DNA of 45,441 bases from Prevotella sp. (lineage in GTDB: Bacteria; Bacteroidota; Bacteroidia; Bacteroidales; Bacteroidaceae), in contig JAFWQE010000137.1 in the NCBI GenBank assembly GCA_017509155.1, forward strand, positions 1 to 45,441, in the 5' to 3' direction. The notes under the pieces are model-generated. The model worked only from the letters and a program-made list of their open reading frames with translations. It made no database searches and was not told the DNA's origin. The translations under genes and the position numbers were made by a program. Of this stretch, positions 7,922 to 15,566 are shown piece by piece (position 1 is the stretch's first letter; each line of letters begins with the position of its first letter).

Positions 7922-8503
7922 CTAATCCTCGTTCTTGAGAGCGCGCTGGTAGCACTCGCGGCAGAGGGGCTCGTATTCCTGCGTTTCGCCGAGCAGCACG
8001 CGGCGGTCGTTTTTCACCAGTCTGTGGCTGACATAGGCCAACGCCCCACATTTCACGCAGATGGCATGTACCTTGGTCACTTCGTCGGCGATGGCGCACA
8101 GCCCTGGCATGGGTCCGAAGGGAACTCCTTTGAAGTCCATGTCGAGCCCCGCCACAATGACACGCACGCCGCGGTTGGCCAGTTCGTTGCACACGCGGAT
8201 GAGTCCCTCGTCGAGGAACTGAGCCTCGTCGATGCCGATTACTTCATTGTCGCCAGCCAGCAACAGAATGCTTGACGACGAGTCAATGGGCGTAGACGGA
8301 ATGCTGTTCTGGTCGTGGCTGACCACATCCTGCTCACTGTATCGCACATCGATGGACGGCTTGAAAATCTCCACCCGCTGCTTGGCAAATTTGGCGCGCT
8401 TGAGACGCCTGATGAGTTCCTCGGTCTTGCCCGAGAACATTGAACCACACACCACTTCGATACGTCCGGGACGGTGTGTCTCCCCTGTGAATGTTTCAGT
8501 CAT
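7922..8503 (-). CDS. tdk: Thymidine kinase
   Basis: 193 residues of the type II (TK1-like) thymidine kinase family, which phosphorylates thymidine to dTMP in the nucleotide salvage pathway. The P-loop is GSMFSGKT at residues 20-27, the Walker B-like block is IGIDEAQF, the lasso region contains [12 protein letters not shown], and the structural zinc site uses two cysteine pairs, CVKC and CREC. The ATG at 8503 lies only about seven bases from a promoter-like -7 box, so the message would be nearly leaderless. It is the first gene of a short operon with the AI-2E family gene. Length and motifs are standard, so the call is firm. Confidence 0.96.
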   Translation of the reverse strand: MTETFTGETHRPGRIEVVCGSMFSGKTEELIRRLKRAKFAKQRVEIFKPSIDVRYSEQDVVSHDQNSIPSTPIDSSSSILLLAGDNEVIGIDEAQFLDEGLIRVCNELANRGVRVIVAGLDMDFKGVPFGPMPGLCAIADEVTKVHAICVKCGALAYVSHRLVKNDRRVLLGETQEYEPLCRECYQRALKNED

Positions 8504-8509
8504 AGGCTA

Positions 8510-8540
8510 CAAAGTTACGCAGATTAGGTGAAACGAGCAA
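8510..8540 (-). promoter_or_regulatory. Promoter of tdk
   Basis: On the minus strand TTG (complement of 8538-8540) stands 20 bases from TAACTTTG (complement of 8510-8517). The -7 box is identical to that of tRNA-Lys. The very short distance to the start codon at 8503 implies an almost leaderless mRNA. Confidence 0.5.
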
Positions 8541-8728
8541 GCGATTTGGGAACATTAACACATGGAAACAGCAAAAAGGAAACAAGAGGCGGCAGGTGGT
8601 CTCCGTGTGTCGGCGGCAAAATGGATAATGCGACTCACTAAGTAGCTGGCAACCCGTGTTTCCTGCTAAAAATTGTCAAGAAAGCGAGGTTTTCTTGTCA
8701 AAAAGTAAGAAGTAAGCAATATTTGAAG

Positions 8729-8736
8729 TAACTTTG
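8729..8736 (+). promoter_or_regulatory. -7 box of the rsmI promoter
   Basis: TAACTTTG fits the Bacteroidetes -7 consensus and ends eight bases before the rsmI ATG. No good -33 element is seen at the right distance, so the call is moderate. The preceding 190 bases (8541-8728) show no gene. Confidence 0.4.
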
Positions 8737-8744
8737 TCGCCAGA

Positions 8745-9455
8745 ATGGGCATGTTATTTGTAGTTCCGACTCCCGTGGGCAACATGGAGGACATGACGAT
8801 GCGGGCCGTTCGTGTGCTGAAGGAAGCCGACCTTATCTTGGCTGAGGACACACGCACGAGCAGTGTGTTGCTGAAGCATTTCGACATCAAGAACCACCTG
8901 CTGTCGCACCATAAGTTCAACGAGCATGGCACCAGTGCAGCTGTTGTTGATCGTCTTCGTGCCGGCCAGACGGTGGCGCTCATCAGCGACGCAGGCACGC
9001 CCGGCATCAGCGACCCAGGCTTTTTCCTGGTGCGCGAGGCCATTCGTGCGGGTCAGGAGGTGCAATGTCTGCCAGGTGCTACGGCATTCGTACCGGCACT
9101 TGTTAGCAGTGGGCTTCCCTGCGACCGCTTCTGTTTCGAGGGTTTCCTGCCGCAGAAGAAAGGGCGGCAGACGCGTCTGGAGAGTCTGAAGGACGAGTCG
9201 CGCACCATGGTCTTCTACGAGTCGCCCTACCGCGTGATAAAGACATTGCAGCAGTTTGCCGAGGTTTTCGGCGAAGACCGTCAGGTGAGCTGTTGCCGCG
9301 AAATATCGAAGATTCATGAGGAGAGCGTGCGTGGTACGCTGGCTGAGGTGATTGCCCATTTCAAGGAAACGGAGCCGCGTGGCGAGTTCGTCATCGTGCT
9401 GGCCGGTTCAGAACCGAAGAAGGAAAAGAAACAACATAACAAGGAAACAGTATGA
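8745..9455 (+). CDS. rsmI: 16S rRNA (cytidine1402-2'-O)-methyltransferase RsmI
   Basis: 236 residues of the tetrapyrrole-methylase superfamily. The start MGMLFVVPTPVGNMEDMTMR is the family's typical opening. AEDTRTSSVLL, ALISDAGTPGISDPG, CLPGATAFVPAL, FEGFLPQKKGRQ and FYESPYRV are all present. RsmI adds the 2'-O-methyl group to C1402 in the ribosomal P site using S-adenosylmethionine. The first of the two nearby ATGs (8745 and 8751) is taken because family members start there. The stop TGA overlaps the ATG of the next gene by four bases, so the lipoprotein downstream is probably translationally coupled. A promoter -7 box sits directly upstream. Confidence 0.96.
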   Translation: MGMLFVVPTPVGNMEDMTMRAVRVLKEADLILAEDTRTSSVLLKHFDIKNHLLSHHKFNEHGTSAAVVDRLRAGQTVALISDAGTPGISDPGFFLVREAIRAGQEVQCLPGATAFVPALVSSGLPCDRFCFEGFLPQKKGRQTRLESLKDESRTMVFYESPYRVIKTLQQFAEVFGEDRQVSCCREISKIHEESVRGTLAEVIAHFKETEPRGEFVIVLAGSEPKKEKKQHNKETV

Positions 9456-10300
9456 AAAAGCTATTGTTTGTAGCGATGTGCCTCATGGCCGTCGTGGCTT
9501 GTAAGCAAGAGGTGCAGCAGCCCGTGGTTCCCGATGGTGGACAGAACGACTCGCTGCAGCGCATCATTGAGCAGAAAGACAATGAAATCAACGATCTCGT
9601 GGGTACGCTCTATGAGATTCAGGAGGGATTCCGCGAGATCAACGAGGCCGAGAAACGAGTGAGCGTGGCCAAGAGCGGTGAGCGTGCCGACCAGGCGCAG
9701 CAGATTCGCGAGAACATCCAGTTCATAGCCGACCGCATGGCCAAGAACCGCGAGCTCATCCAGAAACTGCAGAAGCAGCTCAGTGAAGGCACCGTGAAGA
9801 GCGACCAGCTGCAGAAAACCATCGAGGGACTGATGGAACAGCTGGAGTCGAAGAACCTTGAGCTGCAGCAGCCGCGCGCCGATCTTGACGCCAAGGACAT
9901 ACACATCAGTGCGCTCGACGAGACCATTGCCGACCTGAACACCGACGTGAAGCAGCTAAAAGAGGAGAGTTCGCAGAAGTCGGAGGTCATCAGCGACCAG
10001 GACGCCCAGCTGAACACCGCCTGGTATGTGTTCGGAACGAAGAAGGAACTCAAGGACCAGGGCATCCTGATTGACAACAAGGTGCTGCAGGGCAACTTCA
10101 ACAAGAACTACTTCACGAAGATTGACATTCGCAACACCAAGGAGGTGAAGCTCTATTCCAAGTCGGTTCGCATGCTCACCATGCACCCCTCGAGCAGCTA
10201 CACCCTCACACAGGACAGCAACAAGCAGTATGTGCTGCGCATCACCAATCCGCAGATCTTCTGGAGCACCAGCAAATATCTGGTGGTGCTTGTGAAGTGA
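9452..10300 (+). CDS. Coiled-coil lipoprotein of unknown function
   Basis: 282 residues. The N-terminus is a lipoprotein signal (MKKLLFVAMCLMAVVAC, lipidated Cys at 17). Residues about 30-195 are almost unbroken heptad-rich coiled coil. The last 80 residues (GTKKELKDQGILI to LVVLVK) form a compact, probably beta-rich domain. This architecture is common in Bacteroidales cell-envelope lipoproteins; I know no defined role. It shares ATGA with the rsmI stop codon. It is followed head-to-head by tadA, whose stop lies ten bases away on the other strand, with no obvious strong terminator between them. Confidence 0.8.
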   Translation: MKKLLFVAMCLMAVVACKQEVQQPVVPDGGQNDSLQRIIEQKDNEINDLVGTLYEIQEGFREINEAEKRVSVAKSGERADQAQQIRENIQFIADRMAKNRELIQKLQKQLSEGTVKSDQLQKTIEGLMEQLESKNLELQQPRADLDAKDIHISALDETIADLNTDVKQLKEESSQKSEVISDQDAQLNTAWYVFGTKKELKDQGILIDNKVLQGNFNKNYFTKIDIRNTKEVKLYSKSVRMLTMHPSSSYTLTQDSNKQYVLRITNPQIFWSTSKYLVVLVK

Positions 10301-10309
10301 TGGCTGTGC

Positions 10310-10765
10310 CTATCTTAGCTTTCTGAAAAACTCCTGCATCAGCTGGCGGCATTCTTCTTCGAGGATGCCGCCAGTTGTTGTTGAGCGCGGGTGCATGGCC
10401 TGCGGCGCATAGCGGTGGTATCCACGCTTGTCGTCGTCGCATCCATACACAATGCGCTTGATCTGTGCCCACCCGATGGCGCCGGCGCACATGGTGCAAG
10501 GCTCCACGGTAACATAGAGCGTGCAGTCGGTCAGATACTTGCCGCCGAGCGCGTTTGCCGCCGCCGTGATGGCCTGCATCTCGGCGTGTGCCGTCACGTC
10601 GGTGAGCGTCTCGGTGAGGTTGTGCGCCCTCGACACAATGCGGTCTCTGCACACAATGACCGCCCCGATGGGCACCTCGCCGGCATCGAGCGCCATGTGG
10701 GCTTCATCAATGGCGCGCCGCATGTAGTATTCGTCTTTTTTCTGCTGTTCCTCGGTCTTTGTCAT
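10310..10765 (-). CDS. tadA: tRNA-specific adenosine deaminase TadA
   Basis: 151 residues from the ATG at 10765. The frame runs further upstream to 10834, but the promoter box at 10774-10781 lies inside that extension and the family starts close to the chosen Met. Zinc-binding and catalytic residues of the cytidine-deaminase fold are intact: H60-A-E62 and P-C90-T-M-C93. TadA converts A34 to inosine in tRNA-Arg(ACG). VTAHAEMQAI and PCTMCAGAI are typical of TadA. It is transcribed divergently from birA, with the two promoters within 50 bases. The call is firm; a guanine deaminase is unlikely given the length and motifs. Confidence 0.93.
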   Translation of the reverse strand: MTKTEEQQKKDEYYMRRAIDEAHMALDAGEVPIGAVIVCRDRIVSRAHNLTETLTDVTAHAEMQAITAAANALGGKYLTDCTLYVTVEPCTMCAGAIGWAQIKRIVYGCDDDKRGYHRYAPQAMHPRSTTTGGILEEECRQLMQEFFRKLR

Positions 10766-10773
10766 AACAGATG

Positions 10774-10781
10774 CAAAATTA
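10774..10781 (-). promoter_or_regulatory. -7 box of the tadA promoter
   Basis: The minus strand reads TAATTTTG here, nine bases before the tadA ATG. No clear -33 partner is seen. It helps to decide the tadA start, since the longer frame would run through it. Confidence 0.4.
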
Positions 10782-10792
10782 CGCATTTTTAT

Positions 10793-10823
10793 TTTGATAA
10801 TTGCAGAATTATCGCTATTTTTG
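10793..10823 (+). promoter_or_regulatory. Promoter of birA
   Basis: TTTG (10793-10796), 19 bases, TATTTTTG (10816-10823) matches the Bacteroidetes promoter consensus well. Transcription would start about ten bases before the birA ATG. Confidence 0.6.
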
Positions 10824-10837
10824 CAAATGAACAATTC

Positions 10838-11572
10838 ATGAAGGCACGCGTATTATATATTAAAGAGGTGGACTCCACGAACAACTACCTGCGCCATTGC
10901 ACGGCGGAGGCAGGCGAGATGGTGGTGGCGTGGACCGATTTCCAGACAGCAGGTCGCGGCTGCGGCACCAACACCTGGGAGAGCGAGGCTGGCAAGAACC
11001 TCACTTTCAGCATGCTGTTTTGTCCCGAAGGCGTGGCGGCGCGTGAGCAGTTCATCCTGTCGATGGCCAGTGCCGTGGCGCTGAAGCGTGTGCTCGACCG
11101 ATATACGGCGGAGATTTGCATCAAGTGGCCCAACGACATCTACTGGGCCGACCGCAAGATCTGTGGCACGCTCATAGAGACCACACTCTCGGGAAAGAGC
11201 GTGAAGACCTGCATTGTGGGCACCGGCCTGAACGTGAACCAGCAGTTGTTCCGCAGCGATGCGCCCAACCCCGTGTCGCTCTGCCAGATACTGGGCCACG
11301 AGACCGACCGTGAGCACCTGCTCAGTGAACTGGTAGACGAGACCATACTCACCCTGGAAGACGTCTACGCCGGACATTACGACGACCTTCGCTCGGAGTA
11401 TCGTGCGGCCCTCTACCGCAAGGGCGAGGTGCACGGATACAGGCTACCCGACGGCAGTGAGGTGCAGCTGATGCTCATGGACGTTGAAGACGACGGCCAC
11501 CTGCTGCTCACCCAGCCCGACGGCACCGGCGAACAGCGCTTTGGATTCAAGGAAATACAATTCATCATATAG
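10838..11572 (+). CDS. birA: Biotin--[acetyl-CoA-carboxylase] ligase BirA (no regulatory domain)
   Basis: 244 residues from the ATG at 10838. The same frame is open far upstream, antisense to tadA, but this is the first ATG after the promoter. Biotin ligase motifs are in order: DSTN at 12-15, AGRGCGTNTW at 38-47 (the biotinyl-AMP loop, usually GRGRxG; here Cys replaces the second Arg), KWPNDI at 96-101 and KICGTLIE just after. The enzyme attaches biotin to the carboxyl carrier protein. The N-terminal helix-turn-helix of E. coli BirA is missing, so it is a ligase and not a repressor. pyrH follows after nine bases. Confidence 0.92.
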   Translation: MKARVLYIKEVDSTNNYLRHCTAEAGEMVVAWTDFQTAGRGCGTNTWESEAGKNLTFSMLFCPEGVAAREQFILSMASAVALKRVLDRYTAEICIKWPNDIYWADRKICGTLIETTLSGKSVKTCIVGTGLNVNQQLFRSDAPNPVSLCQILGHETDREHLLSELVDETILTLEDVYAGHYDDLRSEYRAALYRKGEVHGYRLPDGSEVQLMLMDVEDDGHLLLTQPDGTGEQRFGFKEIQFII

Positions 11573-11581
11573 ACAACAATT

Positions 11582-12292
11582 ATGGCAAGATTCAAGAGAA
11601 TTCTTCTCAAGCTCAGCGGCGAGAGTCTCGCAGCTGGCGGAAAAACGGGCATCGACGAGCAGCGTCTGGCTGAGTATGCCCAGCAAATCAAGGAAGTGCA
11701 CGACATGGGTGTGCAGATTGGCATCGTCATTGGTGGCGGCAACATCTTCCGCGGCCTGAGCGGCGCCAAGAAAGGCTTCGACCGCGTGAAGGGCGACCAG
11801 ATGGGCATGATGGCAACGGTCATCAACTCTCTGGCCCTGAGTTCGGCCCTCGATGCCGCCGGTGTGAAGAACAAGGTGCTCACGGCCATCCGCATGGAAC
11901 CTGTGGGCGAGTTCTACACCAAGTGGAAAGCCATCGACGCAATGAACGACGGCTACGTCTGCATCTTCTCGGCTGGCACGGGCTCACCCTATTTCACCAC
12001 CGACACGGGCTCGAGCCTTCGCGGCGTAGAGATTGAGGCCGACGTAATGCTGAAGGGCACACGCGTGGACGGTATCTACACCGCCGACCCCGAGAAAGAC
12101 CCAACGGCCACCAAGTTCCACGACATCAGCTACAGCGAAGTGCTGGAGCGCAACTTGAAGGTGATGGACCTTTCGGCCGTCGTTATGTGCAACGACAACA
12201 ACCTGCCCATCTATGTCTTCAACATGGATGTGGTCGGAAATCTGAAGAAGGTAATGGAAGGTGAGGAGATCGGCACTTTGGTGCACAGTTGA
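11582..12292 (+). CDS. pyrH: Uridylate kinase
   Basis: 236 residues of the amino-acid-kinase fold. The typical pyrH blocks are present: KRILLKLSGESLAAG at the start, GIVIGGGNIFRGL for phosphate binding, GDQMGMMATVINSLAL, and GTGSPYFTTDTGSSLRG near residue 140. PyrH makes UDP from UMP and feeds pyrimidine nucleotide, cell-wall and nucleic-acid synthesis. It begins nine bases after birA, so the two are likely one operon from the birA promoter. A strong inverted repeat directly after the stop can end transcription. Length and motifs are standard. Confidence 0.97.
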   Translation: MARFKRILLKLSGESLAAGGKTGIDEQRLAEYAQQIKEVHDMGVQIGIVIGGGNIFRGLSGAKKGFDRVKGDQMGMMATVINSLALSSALDAAGVKNKVLTAIRMEPVGEFYTKWKAIDAMNDGYVCIFSAGTGSPYFTTDTGSSLRGVEIEADVMLKGTRVDGIYTADPEKDPTATKFHDISYSEVLERNLKVMDLSAVVMCNDNNLPIYVFNMDVVGNLKKVMEGEEIGTLVHS

Positions 12293-12301
12293 GAATCAAA
12301 A

Positions 12302-12332
12302 AAATACAGAGCCGTCATCCGGCTCTGTATTT
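12302..12332. terminator. Terminator hairpin shared by convergent genes
   Basis: A perfect 13-bp stem (12302-12314 with 12320-12332) closes a five-base loop. On the minus strand it is followed by seven T residues, a good Rho-independent terminator for the leftward gene. On the plus strand it lies ten bases after pyrH with a weaker T run. The stem overlaps the last codons of the leftward gene (stop at 12315-12317). Confidence 0.75.
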
Positions 12333-12800
12333 GTCTATGTCTGCGGCTACCTGCGCGGCCCATTCCTCATCATAGCCTACGTTGAAACGAATATAGCGGT
12401 AGTCTTTGTTACTGCACGTGATGATTACCTGATATTCAGCAACCGTATAGGGCGTTGCCATGTTCTTGGCCACCACGCTCTCTATGTCGGAAAGGGGAAT
12501 CTTGGCACCGGCCGCAATCATAAATCCCTGTTGTTGATAGACCAAAATGGCACCCCCGAGTTCATTGGCCAACACGGCATTTGTGACGATTACTTCATCG
12601 GGGTTACCGTATTTTGCAGTCATTTCATCTACTGTTGTCAGCATGTCCATACGTTCTGCATCTGGCGATTCCTTACGCTCCTTGAGATGGAGCAAATAAT
12701 AGGCCAGCAAAAGAACGGGTATGATAAGAGCGAAGGCAAGCCCTGCAAATAAAGCCAGTGCCAAAATGGCCACGGCGCTCAGGATGGCAGTTCTTTTCAT
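12315..12800 (-). CDS. Small membrane protein, unknown
   Basis: 161 residues, not assigned to a family. The N-terminus has a long hydrophobic stretch (ILSAVAILALALFAGLAFAL and IIPVLLLAYYLL), probably two close membrane helices. A soluble domain of about 110 residues follows, with alternating strands (GGAILVYQQQGFMIAAGAKI, YQVIITCSNKDYRYIRFNVG) that look like a small beta-barrel or PH-like fold. It is the last gene of the leftward unit psd-pssA-DUF4834-this gene; it begins 16 bases after DUF4834. Its final codons form part of the terminator hairpin facing pyrH. A role in the envelope is likely from context only. Confidence 0.65.
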   Translation of the reverse strand: MKRTAILSAVAILALALFAGLAFALIIPVLLLAYYLLHLKERKESPDAERMDMLTTVDEMTAKYGNPDEVIVTNAVLANELGGAILVYQQQGFMIAAGAKIPLSDIESVVAKNMATPYTVAEYQVIITCSNKDYRYIRFNVGYDEEWAAQVAADIDKYRAG

Positions 12801-12816
12801 TTTTGTACACAGACGT

Positions 12817-13053
12817 TTAGGCGTCTTCGTAATCCACGTATTCCCCTTCGTTGTCGGGAATGATTTTTCGGTTGACCTCTTCGGGCGAGCGAGTGTCTGT
12901 CACCGCTTGCCCGTTCACGTTTCTGGGGCGGGTAGCGTTTTCGCGAAACTGCTTGCGCGCGTTGTTGACCTTGCTGAACACGGTGAAGAAGAGGATGCCC
13001 ATGAGAATCAGGGCAACCAGGAAGACAATCAATATGAACTTGATGATGAACAA
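12817..13053 (-). CDS. DUF4834-like small membrane protein
   Basis: 78 residues: one N-terminal membrane helix (FILIVFLVALILMGILFFTV) and a polar, partly disordered tail ending in a cluster of acidic residues and tyrosine (EGEYVDYEDA). That is the form of the DUF4834 family, which I recall next to pssA and psd in Bacteroidales. Function unknown. It lies 75 bases after pssA and 16 bases before the next membrane protein on the same strand. The GNNARKQFREN-like segment after the helix is basic, so the tail is probably cytosolic. Confidence 0.7.
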   Translation of the reverse strand: MFIIKFILIVFLVALILMGILFFTVFSKVNNARKQFRENATRPRNVNGQAVTDTRSPEEVNRKIIPDNEGEYVDYEDA

Positions 13054-13128
13054 GGCGATGGGCGGCCTGAGGCCTGATGATTAAATAGTTGAAAACAAAG
13101 ACTTAACGGAACGCAACTTGTGAGACGC

Positions 13129-13833
13129 TCACTGCTGTTCAGGTCGACGGGCAGTGAACAGCGAGAGCACCACATACCACGCGATGACGAGGGCAAATCC
13201 CGACAGACGGAAGAGCAGCAGCATGATTGCGGAGATGATGACAAAGAGGTATTTCACCTCGTTTCCGCGCCATCCCCACTGTTTGAACTTCAGTGCGAAC
13301 ATGGGAATCTCGCTCACCAGCAGGTAACAGCTGACGAGCAGCATGACAATCAGCACAAGCACCGACCACTGCGACTTCTCGATGACGTTGCTGCTTCCCA
13401 CGAGCAGCGAGGCCCAGAACAGTGCATTGGCTGGCGTAGGCAGTCCGATGAACCCCATGGTCTGGCGCTCGTCGAGGTTGAACTTGGCCAGACGGAGGGC
13501 CGAGAAGGCCGCCATGATGAATGCGAAATAGGGCAGGGCAGGGCGCAACAGCTCCAGCTGTGCGGGATAGTCGAGCACGCCTAGTTCATAGAACACCATG
13601 GCCGAGGGAGCCACGCCGAAGGTGACGACGTCGGCCAGTGAGTCGAGTTCCTTGCCAATGGGCGAGGACACGCCGAGCAGACGGGCCGTCATGCCGTCGA
13701 AGAAGTCGAACACGGCGCCGCCGATAATCCAGAACAGCGCCATCGGCAGGTTGCCAAACAAGGCAAAGGTGGTGGCGATGCATCCTGAGATGAGGTTGCA
13801 GCAGGTGATGGCGTTGGGTATGTGCTTTTTCAT
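13129..13833 (-). CDS. pssA: CDP-diacylglycerol--serine O-phosphatidyltransferase
   Basis: 234 residues. The CDP-alcohol phosphatidyltransferase signature D-G-x2-A-R-x8-G-x3-D-x3-D is complete in DGMTARLLGVSSPIGKELDS followed by LAD (about residues 45-67). Several membrane helices surround it, and the start KKHIPNAITCCNLISGC is typical of PssA. The enzyme makes phosphatidylserine from CDP-diacylglycerol and serine in the inner membrane. The product is the substrate of Psd, encoded 65 bases upstream on the same strand, so the two catalyse successive steps towards phosphatidylethanolamine. The call is firm. Confidence 0.96.
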   Translation of the reverse strand: MKKHIPNAITCCNLISGCIATTFALFGNLPMALFWIIGGAVFDFFDGMTARLLGVSSPIGKELDSLADVVTFGVAPSAMVFYELGVLDYPAQLELLRPALPYFAFIMAAFSALRLAKFNLDERQTMGFIGLPTPANALFWASLLVGSSNVIEKSQWSVLVLIVMLLVSCYLLVSEIPMFALKFKQWGWRGNEVKYLFVIISAIMLLLFRLSGFALVIAWYVVLSLFTARRPEQQ

Positions 13834-13898
13834 TTCTTCCAGGGGGTTGTGTCAGAAGTGGAGCCTCTGTTTACGGGAAACCTATTGGGGAACAGGTG

Positions 13899-14594
13899 CT
13901 ATGAGCGGGGCAGGCGGGCAATGACGGTCTGGTCGCCGGTGGTGCTTTGTCCCATGGTGACACAGACCTCCGCGCCGAGGGGCAGGTAGACGTCGACGCG
14001 CGAGCCGAACTTGATGAAGCCCAGGTGCTCATCAATGTAGCAGTCTTCGTCGTCCTTGGCGTAGGTGACGATGCGCCTTGCCACGGCACCGGCAATCTGG
14101 CGGCAGAGAATCTCCTCGCCTTCGTCGGTTTCGAGCATGATGTCGGCATGTTCGTTCTCCTCGCTGGCCTTGGGCAGCCATGCTTTGTGGAAGTTTCCGT
14201 TGAAGTGCTTCACAAACTTCACCCGTCCGTCCACGGGAAACCAGTTGGCATGGACGTTGAACAAACTCATGAAAATAGAGACCATCAGTCGGCGGTCGTG
14301 GAAGTATTCGGTCTCCTCCACCTCTTCAATCACCACCACGCGTCCGTCGGCAGGCGCCACGACAATGCCGTCGGTCTCGCCCTGGAAATAGCGGATGGGG
14401 CAGCGGAAGAAGTTGATGAGGATGAGGTAGACCACAGCCATGACGAGGCAGAAGCCCTTGAAGACGAGGCTGTTGCCGGTGAGATACCACAGCAAAAAGG
14501 CAATGGCAACGATGGCAATGCCCACGTAGATCAAAGTGTTTGTCCCCTCTCGGTGTAGTCGTATGTTCTTTATTTTCTTGATTCTCTTTCCCAT
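13899..14594 (-). CDS. psd: Phosphatidylserine decarboxylase (short PSD-A type)
   Basis: 231 residues from the ATG at 14594 ([17 protein letters not shown]). An in-frame ATG at 14639 would add 15 residues, but the basic start plus HREG is typical of the Bacteroidetes protein. Two membrane segments lie at about 19-65. The block [16 protein letters not shown] contains the conserved His region, and FIKFGSRVD near the end holds the Gly-Ser self-cleavage site that gives the pyruvoyl group on the alpha subunit. The enzyme makes phosphatidylethanolamine. It is the first gene of the operon psd-pssA-DUF4834-membrane protein, with a promoter about 155 bases upstream. Confidence 0.94.
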   Translation of the reverse strand: MGKRIKKIKNIRLHREGTNTLIYVGIAIVAIAFLLWYLTGNSLVFKGFCLVMAVVYLILINFFRCPIRYFQGETDGIVVAPADGRVVVIEEVEETEYFHDRRLMVSIFMSLFNVHANWFPVDGRVKFVKHFNGNFHKAWLPKASEENEHADIMLETDEGEEILCRQIAGAVARRIVTYAKDDEDCYIDEHLGFIKFGSRVDVYLPLGAEVCVTMGQSTTGDQTVIARLPRS

Positions 14595-14749
14595 AGGATG
14601 GCCTTTAGCAGCAGATTCGCAGCCTTTGTGCCCACTCAAGTCAACCTTTCACTTGCAGCCTGCCGTTTGCGAAGTGGCCAGTGGCGCTGGGTGTAAAAGT
14701 ATCTGCTTTTAAATGGGCGTATAACTGCGTACCTTGTCAAAATCGGATG

Positions 14750-14781
14750 CAAAGTTACAAAAAATATATTTTATAGCACAA
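14750..14781 (-). promoter_or_regulatory. Promoter of the psd operon
   Basis: The minus strand carries TAACTTTG (complement of 14750-14757), with TTG about 21 bases upstream (complement of 14779-14781). The leader to the chosen psd start would be about 150 bases and holds no clear gene or riboswitch. Confidence 0.45.
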
Positions 14782-14868
14782 TGATGTCAAGTTTTTTTTC
14801 GTAATCTGGCCTTTTTTCGTGCGCAGGTACGATTCTAATGTGATGATGGTGGTTGGTTTCGTCGACAA

Positions 14869-14887
14869 ATCGACAAGACATGTCGAT
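14869..14887. repeat. Short inverted repeat in the psd-dnaE gap
   Basis: ATCGACA (14869-14875) and TGTCGAT (14881-14887) form a 7-bp inverted repeat around five bases; GTCGACA just upstream repeats the half-site. It could be an operator, but no linked regulator is visible. Confidence 0.3.
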
Positions 14888-14960
14888 AAAAAGAAGAAGA
14901 GAAGATTGAGTGAAATGTTAAAATGATTCATGAATGTTGACAAAACCATTTTCGGGTTTT

Positions 14961-15020
14961 GGAGGTCTGAGGGAAGGGTTTGGGGGGTGCTTGGAGGTGT
15001 TTTGGGGGGTGGAGGAGGCG
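14961..15020 (+). repeat. G-rich repeat with G-quadruplex potential
   Basis: The plus strand has GGGAAGGG, then TTTGGGGGGTG twice about 22 bases apart (near 14979 and 15001), then GGAGGAGG. Several G runs of three or more could stack into a quadruplex with one long loop. It lies in the roughly 690-base gene-free part (14758-15444) between the psd promoter and the dnaE promoter. Confidence 0.5.
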
Positions 15021-15043
15021 TCTATACGTGTTCTATGACAAAA

Positions 15044-15120
15044 ACTGGCGGTTTTCATCAAAAAAACTGCCAAATAAATGCATCAAAATTGGCAGTTTTC
15101 TTTATGAAAAACGGCAGATT
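15044..15120. repeat. Cluster of alternating hairpin arms
   Basis: AAAACTGCCAA (15062-15072) and TTGGCAGTTTT (15088-15098) form a perfect 11-bp inverted repeat. Related arms flank it: CTGGCGGTTTTC upstream and GAAAAACGGCAG downstream. Each arm can pair with a neighbour, so alternative hairpins are possible. The core CTGCCAAATAAAT is found again at 37299-37311. Nothing coding is evident from 14640 to 15566; the rest of the stretch to 15444 shows only AT-rich sequence and a CTGTAAC microrepeat near 15350. Confidence 0.5.
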
Positions 15121-15444
15121 TGAGAGGAAAAAACCTGGTTTTTTTCGTCAAAAATGCCAATTTTCGTTTGCTGGTTTTACGGCTTTTCCCCTAACCATCT
15201 GACAATCACCGCCTTGCAAAAACAGGTCATTTTTGCGTTATATTGCTCCTCGGGTCACCTTGGTCGATAATTCTTCAGCCACAGAGACATGTAAATGTTA
15301 AAAAGCGACTGCAGCGTTTGTGAGAGGCTTCCTTTACAACCCATCCTGTCTGTAACCCCTGTAACTTCTGAAACTACTGCAACATCTTCCACAGAGCGCA
15401 TGCGGAACCTATAAACCTAGAATAATTAATAAACGCTAATTTAT

Positions 15445-15475
15445 TTTGCGCTTCCCGTTTTTTAATGTATCTTTG
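15445..15475 (+). promoter_or_regulatory. Promoter of dnaE
   Basis: TTTG (15445-15448), 19 bases, TATCTTTG (15468-15475) is a near-ideal Bacteroidetes promoter. It overlaps an in-frame ATG at 15465, which rules that ATG out as the dnaE start. Confidence 0.65.
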
Positions 15476-15566
15476 CCATCAAATCAAGAATAACCGCGCT
15501 GGCAAGAAAGAGGAATGCCTGCTAAGCCCCTCAGCGTCAGCTCATCTACACTTTCGGAAAGCATCA

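Noticed and set aside
14930-15202. 90-codon ORF in the psd-dnaE gap
   Set aside because: It translates the G-rich and hairpin repeats into Gly-rich and Lys-rich low complexity; no start signal or family.
15465-15566. Upstream dnaE start at 15465
   Set aside because: The ATG lies in the promoter just before the -7 box; the family start is at 15567.
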